DNA from: Beta vulgaris subsp. vulgaris
Lineage: Eukaryota; Streptophyta; Magnoliopsida; Caryophyllales; Amaranthaceae
NCBI RefSeq assembly: GCF_026745355.1
Contig: NC_079210.1
Coordinates: 17,220,922-17,284,921 of the forward strand
Reading direction: 5' to 3'
Length of the DNA stretch: 64,000 nt
The position numbers were made by a program, and so were the translations under genes. Of the stretch, positions 59,601 through 64,000 are shown piece by piece; the stretch's first letter is position 1, and every line of letters begins with the position of its first letter. A model generated the notes under the pieces. The model worked only from the letters and a program-made list of their open reading frames with translations. It was not told the DNA's origin and made no database searches.

Positions 59601-60551
59601 CTTCCTTGCTATCTCCTTCCCCAATCTTGGCCGCAGGCCAATTGTATTTTGTAGTTTTTTCAGTTTATTACTTTTTTTTGTAATTTTTAGATTAGTTTGT
59701 AATCTTTTCTTTTATCTATAAAAGAGTTATCTTTTTCTATCTTCAAAGCTTCATAATTTTATGCACCGGACGCCTTGCTTTTGATTCAATTATTTATGCC
59801 AAGTATGAAAACAACTCGTCCTAACACATTTTATCTAATCAATGGCTCTCATTGGCCGCATATTTCAAGTCATTTATCATACGCCTAAGTTTAAAACTTG
59901 TAAGTTTAAAAATTGTTAAGTTAATAACTTGTTCGGCCTGAATTTTGGCTTTCATTTGTTATTGCACAAAAAGACTTAGTTATTTGCAATAAATTAGGTC
60001 CCTAGATGCCCCCCGTCTTGGACAAAGAGGTCTTAGTGACCTTCCTTTGTTCGAAGAAGGAGAAAGACCATAATTTGCTAAATAACTTGGACGTTTTATG
60101 AGGGTTATTGTAACCCATCCTTCTTTTTTAAATTGTAAAATAACTTTTTCCTTTACTAAAGTTGTTATTTCTAAGTATGACTTTTAGACGGAAAGTAGAA
60201 TACCTTTACCAAGGCGTCCTAATTCTAGCCGACCTTGTTTAGGAGATGTTTAACTATTTAAGTAAACAAACTGCTGGCCGATTCCATGTACTTATCCTTA
60301 TAAGGATGATAACATGTTGGTCGATCTCCTGATATAAGGTATTTTTACTTGCTGCTCTGTTTTATTAGTCATCTTGGACGATAGTATATACTTTTAACTA
60401 AAGCAAATAAACCAAACAGAGGGATAGTCATAGGAGAGAAGTAGAGCTGTATTATATGAATTTTGCTTGACGGAGAGTCAAGGTACATGTATACATTTCT
60501 ACTTTTTTCACTGCGAGGTACTAAGAAAAGATTACACTTTCTCAAGATTAA
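59601..60551. other. Tat2 spacer between pol and aORF
   Basis: AT-rich spacer after the aORF stop and beyond the pol terminus on the other strand. No ORF of note and no recognisable repeat. It is equivalent in position to 13447-14147 of Tat1. Confidence 0.6.
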
Positions 60552-63500
60552 CTAAACAAAGTATTTTTTCAAAGTATCAGAGTTCCACGTCCTAGGAATA
60601 GAACGACCGTCCATTCCTTCCAGACGAAAGGTGTCATTCTGAACTTCCTCGACGATTTTGTAGGGGCCTTCCTAATTTGGAGTGAGCTTGCCTAGCTCCT
60701 TGGCTCGGCCTACTGCTTCCATTTTTCTCAGGACGAGGTCTCCTTTTTTCAATGGCCGGCTAGCTAATCTTTTGTTGAACTCTCTAGCCATTCTTAATTT
60801 GTAGAGTTGCATCCTTAGCAGCGCATTGCCCCTGACTTCGAGAACCAGATCCAAGGCCGTCCGGAGAGCAGCCCAATTGGCATCCTCTGAGTACATCATT
60901 ACTCGCAGAGTTGGTTCCTCAATCTCAGTAAGGAGAACGGCCTCTGAGCCATAGACGAGCATGAACGAAGTTTCACCAGTTGAGTTTTTGGCCGTTGTTC
61001 TTATTGACCACAAAACCAACTGTAACTCTTCAACCCATAGTCCTCTTGCATTATCCAGCATCTTTTTTATTCCAGCCAATAGGATCTTGTCGAAAGCTTT
61101 GACCTGCCCATTTGCTTGAGGATGAGCAACTGCAGCAAAGTGGGCTTTGATTCCTTGGTCGGCCAAATTAAACCATTGACGAAGCTTAGGTGTTTCAAAC
61201 TGTGGCCCATTGTCAAAGACAATGGACTGGGGCATACCAAACCTTGTGATGAGGTTCCTCCAGACAAACCCTTTGACGTCGTTGGTGGTAATGTCTCTCA
61301 TTGCTTCAGCCTCCACCCATTTTGTAAAGTAGTCGACAGCTACTATCACAAACTTCTTCTGGCCGGCCGCTATAGGAAAAGGGCCGAGAATGTCCATTCC
61401 CCATTTAGCAAAGGGAAGAGGAAAGAGAACTAGAGTCGAATAATTGGACGACTTCTGATATATGTTGCCATGCTTTTGACAGCTATCACATCTCTTGACA
61501 TAGAGCAAGGCGTCCTCTTTTAAGGTCGGCCAGAAGTAGCCAGTCCTTAGAGCTTTTTCTCCTAACGCTCTCCCCCCAATGTGGGAAGCACAGGCTCCTT
61601 CATGCAACTCTTTCAAAACTTCCAATTCGTCCTTTATAGTGATGCACTTGAGAAGAGGTCGGTTGACGGATTTCTTGTACAAAGTGTCATTCCATAACTC
61701 GAACCACTTGTCCCTAGCCTTCACATACTTAGCTTCTAGGGGGTCAAGGGGCAACCGGTCTGTCTTCTTATATTCAATTATAGGGCTCATCCATTCATCC
61801 TCTCGGCTAAGAAACATGACTTCCGTGGCATCAATGCTCTTGGCCGCCTTGACCTCCCAGAACACTGTTCTAGGCACGACCCCCTCAGCCGAACTGGCTA
61901 GTTTGGAGAGGGCATCAGCTTCATGATTTTCAGACCTTGGTAATTGATCCAGGACGAATCGTTTCAATGACTTAACCTCCTCTTTTATTAGGTTCATATA
62001 CTTACTCATAAACGCCTCCTTGCACTCAAAATCTCCATTTACTTGACTGACCACCAGCAGGGAATCAGTTTTTGCCTCAATCTCCAGGGCTCCAGCCGCT
62101 TTGCACATTCTAATGCCGGCTAAGAGAGCTTCATACTCTACTTCGTTGTTTGAAGCCTGGAATTGCTACTTCATTGCATACTCAAATTTGTCCCCCTCTG
62201 GTGACTGAAAGATGATCCCGGCTCCACATTCATTAGCAGTGGATGATCCGTCCACCATTAGGGTCCAATGCCTCTTTCCCTCTGCTGGGTCTTGGACGTG
62301 CTCTACTGTAGGCCGGATAAGCTCTACAATAAAGTCTGCCAAAGTTAGCCCCTTAATTGCTTTTCTGGGCTCGAACGTCAGATCAAACATATTGAGCTCT
62401 ACGGCCCACTTCAACATTCGTCCGGATGCGTCCATTTTATGCAACACTTGTCTTAATGGCTTGTCAGTGTAGACTAGAATACTGTGAGCAAGAAAATAAG
62501 GTCTCAGCTTCCGGCTGGCCATTAGCAGCACCAGGCCGAACTTCTCTATAGACGAATACCTGCCTTCTGCATCCTTTAGCACATGGCTAACAAAATAAAC
62601 GGGTATTTGTACTGAATCTCTCTCAGCTAGGAGAACAACACTTCCCGCAAATGGGGATACAGCCAAATAAACATACAACTTTTCTCCTTCGGTCGGGCTG
62701 ATTGGCCTAGGCAGCTGCCGAAGATGGTCTTTTACCTGCTGAAGCGCCTTCCCTGCCTCCTCTGTCCTTTCAAACTTTGCATTCTTCTTTATAGTTGCAA
62801 AGAAGTGATGGCACTTGTCACCAGACTTAGACAAGAACCTCCCAAGGGTGGCCAGGCATCCCGTCAAACGCTGGACGTCTTTAATCTTGGACGGAGAGGT
62901 CATATTCAAAATTGCTTGAAATTTGTCAGGGTTGGCCTCAATCCGTCGTTGATCGACCAAGAACCCTAGAAACTTCCCGGCTACCACGCCGAACACACAT
63001 TTCTGCAGATTGAGCTTTAACTTGTACTTTCTCAAGGTAGTGAAGGTTTCTCTTAAATCTTCCACGTGATCTTTCTCCTCTCTGCTTTTGACGATCATAT
63101 CATCAATATAACCCTTCATATTTTTCCCTAATTGCGGCTGAAAGACAGTGTTGATGAGCCTCTAAAAGGTGGCCGGTGCATATAGCCCTTTTTCAGTAAT
63201 GAAATAGGTCTTATCCTGATCATCCGGTCACATAGGAATTTGGTGAAAGCCTGAATAGGCGTCCATCAAACTAAGCAGTGCATGCCCTGTCGTGGAGTCA
63301 ACCAGCCGGTCAATCTTATGCAATCGGAAGCTGTCCTTAGGACAAGCCTTGTTCAAGTCTGTGTAGTCAACACACATCCTCCAAGTACCATTCGACTTGG
63401 GAACCATGACCACATTAGCCACCTAATCCGGGTAGTAGGTTTCGCGAATGGATTTGGATTTGAGCCGCTTCTGGACCTCCTTATCAACTGCTTGGTTTCT

Positions 63501-63908
63501 AGCCGGCCCCAGATGTTTTTTCTTTTGTCGGACTGGCTTCTGCCCCGGCTCAATGTTCAACTTATGTACTACAACTTCGGGATCTATTCCCAGCATTTCT
63601 TCCACAATATAAGCAAAAACATTTTCAAACTCTCTCAGCAACTCAACCAAGGCGTCCTTGGTTTCAGAACTTAAGACGGATCCAATCTTCAACGTCCTCT
63701 CCGGACGCTTTGGGTTTAAACAGATTTCCACTGGGCTCTCTACTGGCTCTGGACGTTCTAACCCCAAGCTCATGATAGCCATAACTTCATCGGACGAATT
63801 CTTCTCTTCTTTGATAGCTAAACAACCCCTTTTCTTGCTGGGTAAGAGCATGGACGGCTTGCTCTCTTGGAGGGGCTTTGCCTGTGCCTTCTCTACCTCA
63901 TGCTTCAA
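60552..63908 (-). pseudogene. Tat2 pol: RT, RNase H and integrase with in-frame stops
   Basis: One minus-strand frame spans 63908 to 60552 without any frameshift, interrupted by stops at 63423, 63228, 63162, 62166 and 60672. RT: VVMVPKSNGTWRMCVDYTDL, LSLMDAYSGFHQI, catalytic YIDDM, FLGFLVDQRRIEANPDK; the MPFGLKN segment is missing (about 11 codons). Connection domain: YFVSHVLKDAEGRYSSIEK. RNase H: LMVDGSSTANECGAGII, SNNEVEYEALLAG, KTDSLLVVSQV, NHEADALSKLA. Integrase: HEGACASH...CDSCQKH, WGMDILGPFP, IVFDNGPQF, HPQANGQVKAF (the DDE Glu position reads K here), and a C-terminal EGPYKIVEEV block. It is better preserved than Tat1. gag and protease lie outside the window. Confidence 0.9.
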
Positions 63909-64000
63909 CTGACTTATATGGCATTCTGCTTCTTGGCCGGCTCATCCTCCATGGCCTTTGGCCATTCTGATTTCTACTTCCATGATGATGGTCTCAAAGT

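Larger units (their letters stand above)
54217..64000 (-). mobile_element. Ty3/gypsy Tat-lineage element (Tat2), minus orientation, runs off the window
   Basis: Reading on the minus strand: pol (from beyond 64000 to 60552), spacer, an antisense ORF (on the plus strand, 56343-59600), polypurine tract at 55905-55925, and 3' LTR down to 54217. This mirrors Tat1, including the antisense ORF. It is inserted in the CACTA D transposase; the flanking CTTTC (54212-54216) is the candidate left target duplication. Confidence 0.85.

Overview
The window looks like nuclear DNA of a flowering plant, probably a eudicot with a large, repeat-rich genome. It is AT-rich, has spliced genes with GT-AG introns, and is dominated by plant-type transposable elements: CACTA, Ty3/gypsy Tat and CRM-like lineages, Ty1/copia, hAT, MITEs, SINEs and a LINE. 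The species cannot be read from the sequence. Nothing bacterial or viral was seen.

Layout: 1-9527 holds the right part of a CACTA (En/Spm) element with a TNP2 transposase (5100-7101), a Transposase_24-type second gene (8119-8613) and a right terminus at 9527. 9528-about 17100 is a 5'-truncated Tat-lineage gypsy element with gag, protease, deleted RT, RNase H, integrase, a spliced antisense ORF, a polypurine tract and an LTR. A 214-bp tandem array follows (17175-18290), then an orphan CACTA end, a SINE, TA microsatellites with a MITE, and a complete 1,404-bp non-autonomous CACTA (21326-22729).

The one convincing host gene is a group A bZIP transcription factor (ABI5/AREB/DPBF type) on the minus strand, 23271-32816. 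It encodes about 264 residues in three coding exons. Its last exon, carrying the conserved C-terminal RRTSSA motif, is separated from the leucine zipper by an intron of about 8.65 kb filled with small repeats, a MITE and a LINE scrap.

From 34686 to 64000 the window is a nest of elements. A decayed copia element (A) is followed by a related copia (B). Copia B is split in its gag by a CRM-like gypsy block with the unusual form LTR-internal-LTR-internal-LTR (39625-47451), flanked by the 5-bp duplication CTACC. Copia B is cut on the right by CACTA element C (48440), which carries a possible Ulp1-like protease remnant. CACTA D (50622) lies inside C. Its TNP2 gene is broken at 54217 by a second Tat element in minus orientation that runs out of the window. 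The LTR of that Tat element contains a 1,049-bp non-autonomous hAT with an 8-bp target duplication. Both Tat elements carry a long ORF antisense to gag-pol, which cross-supports both annotations.
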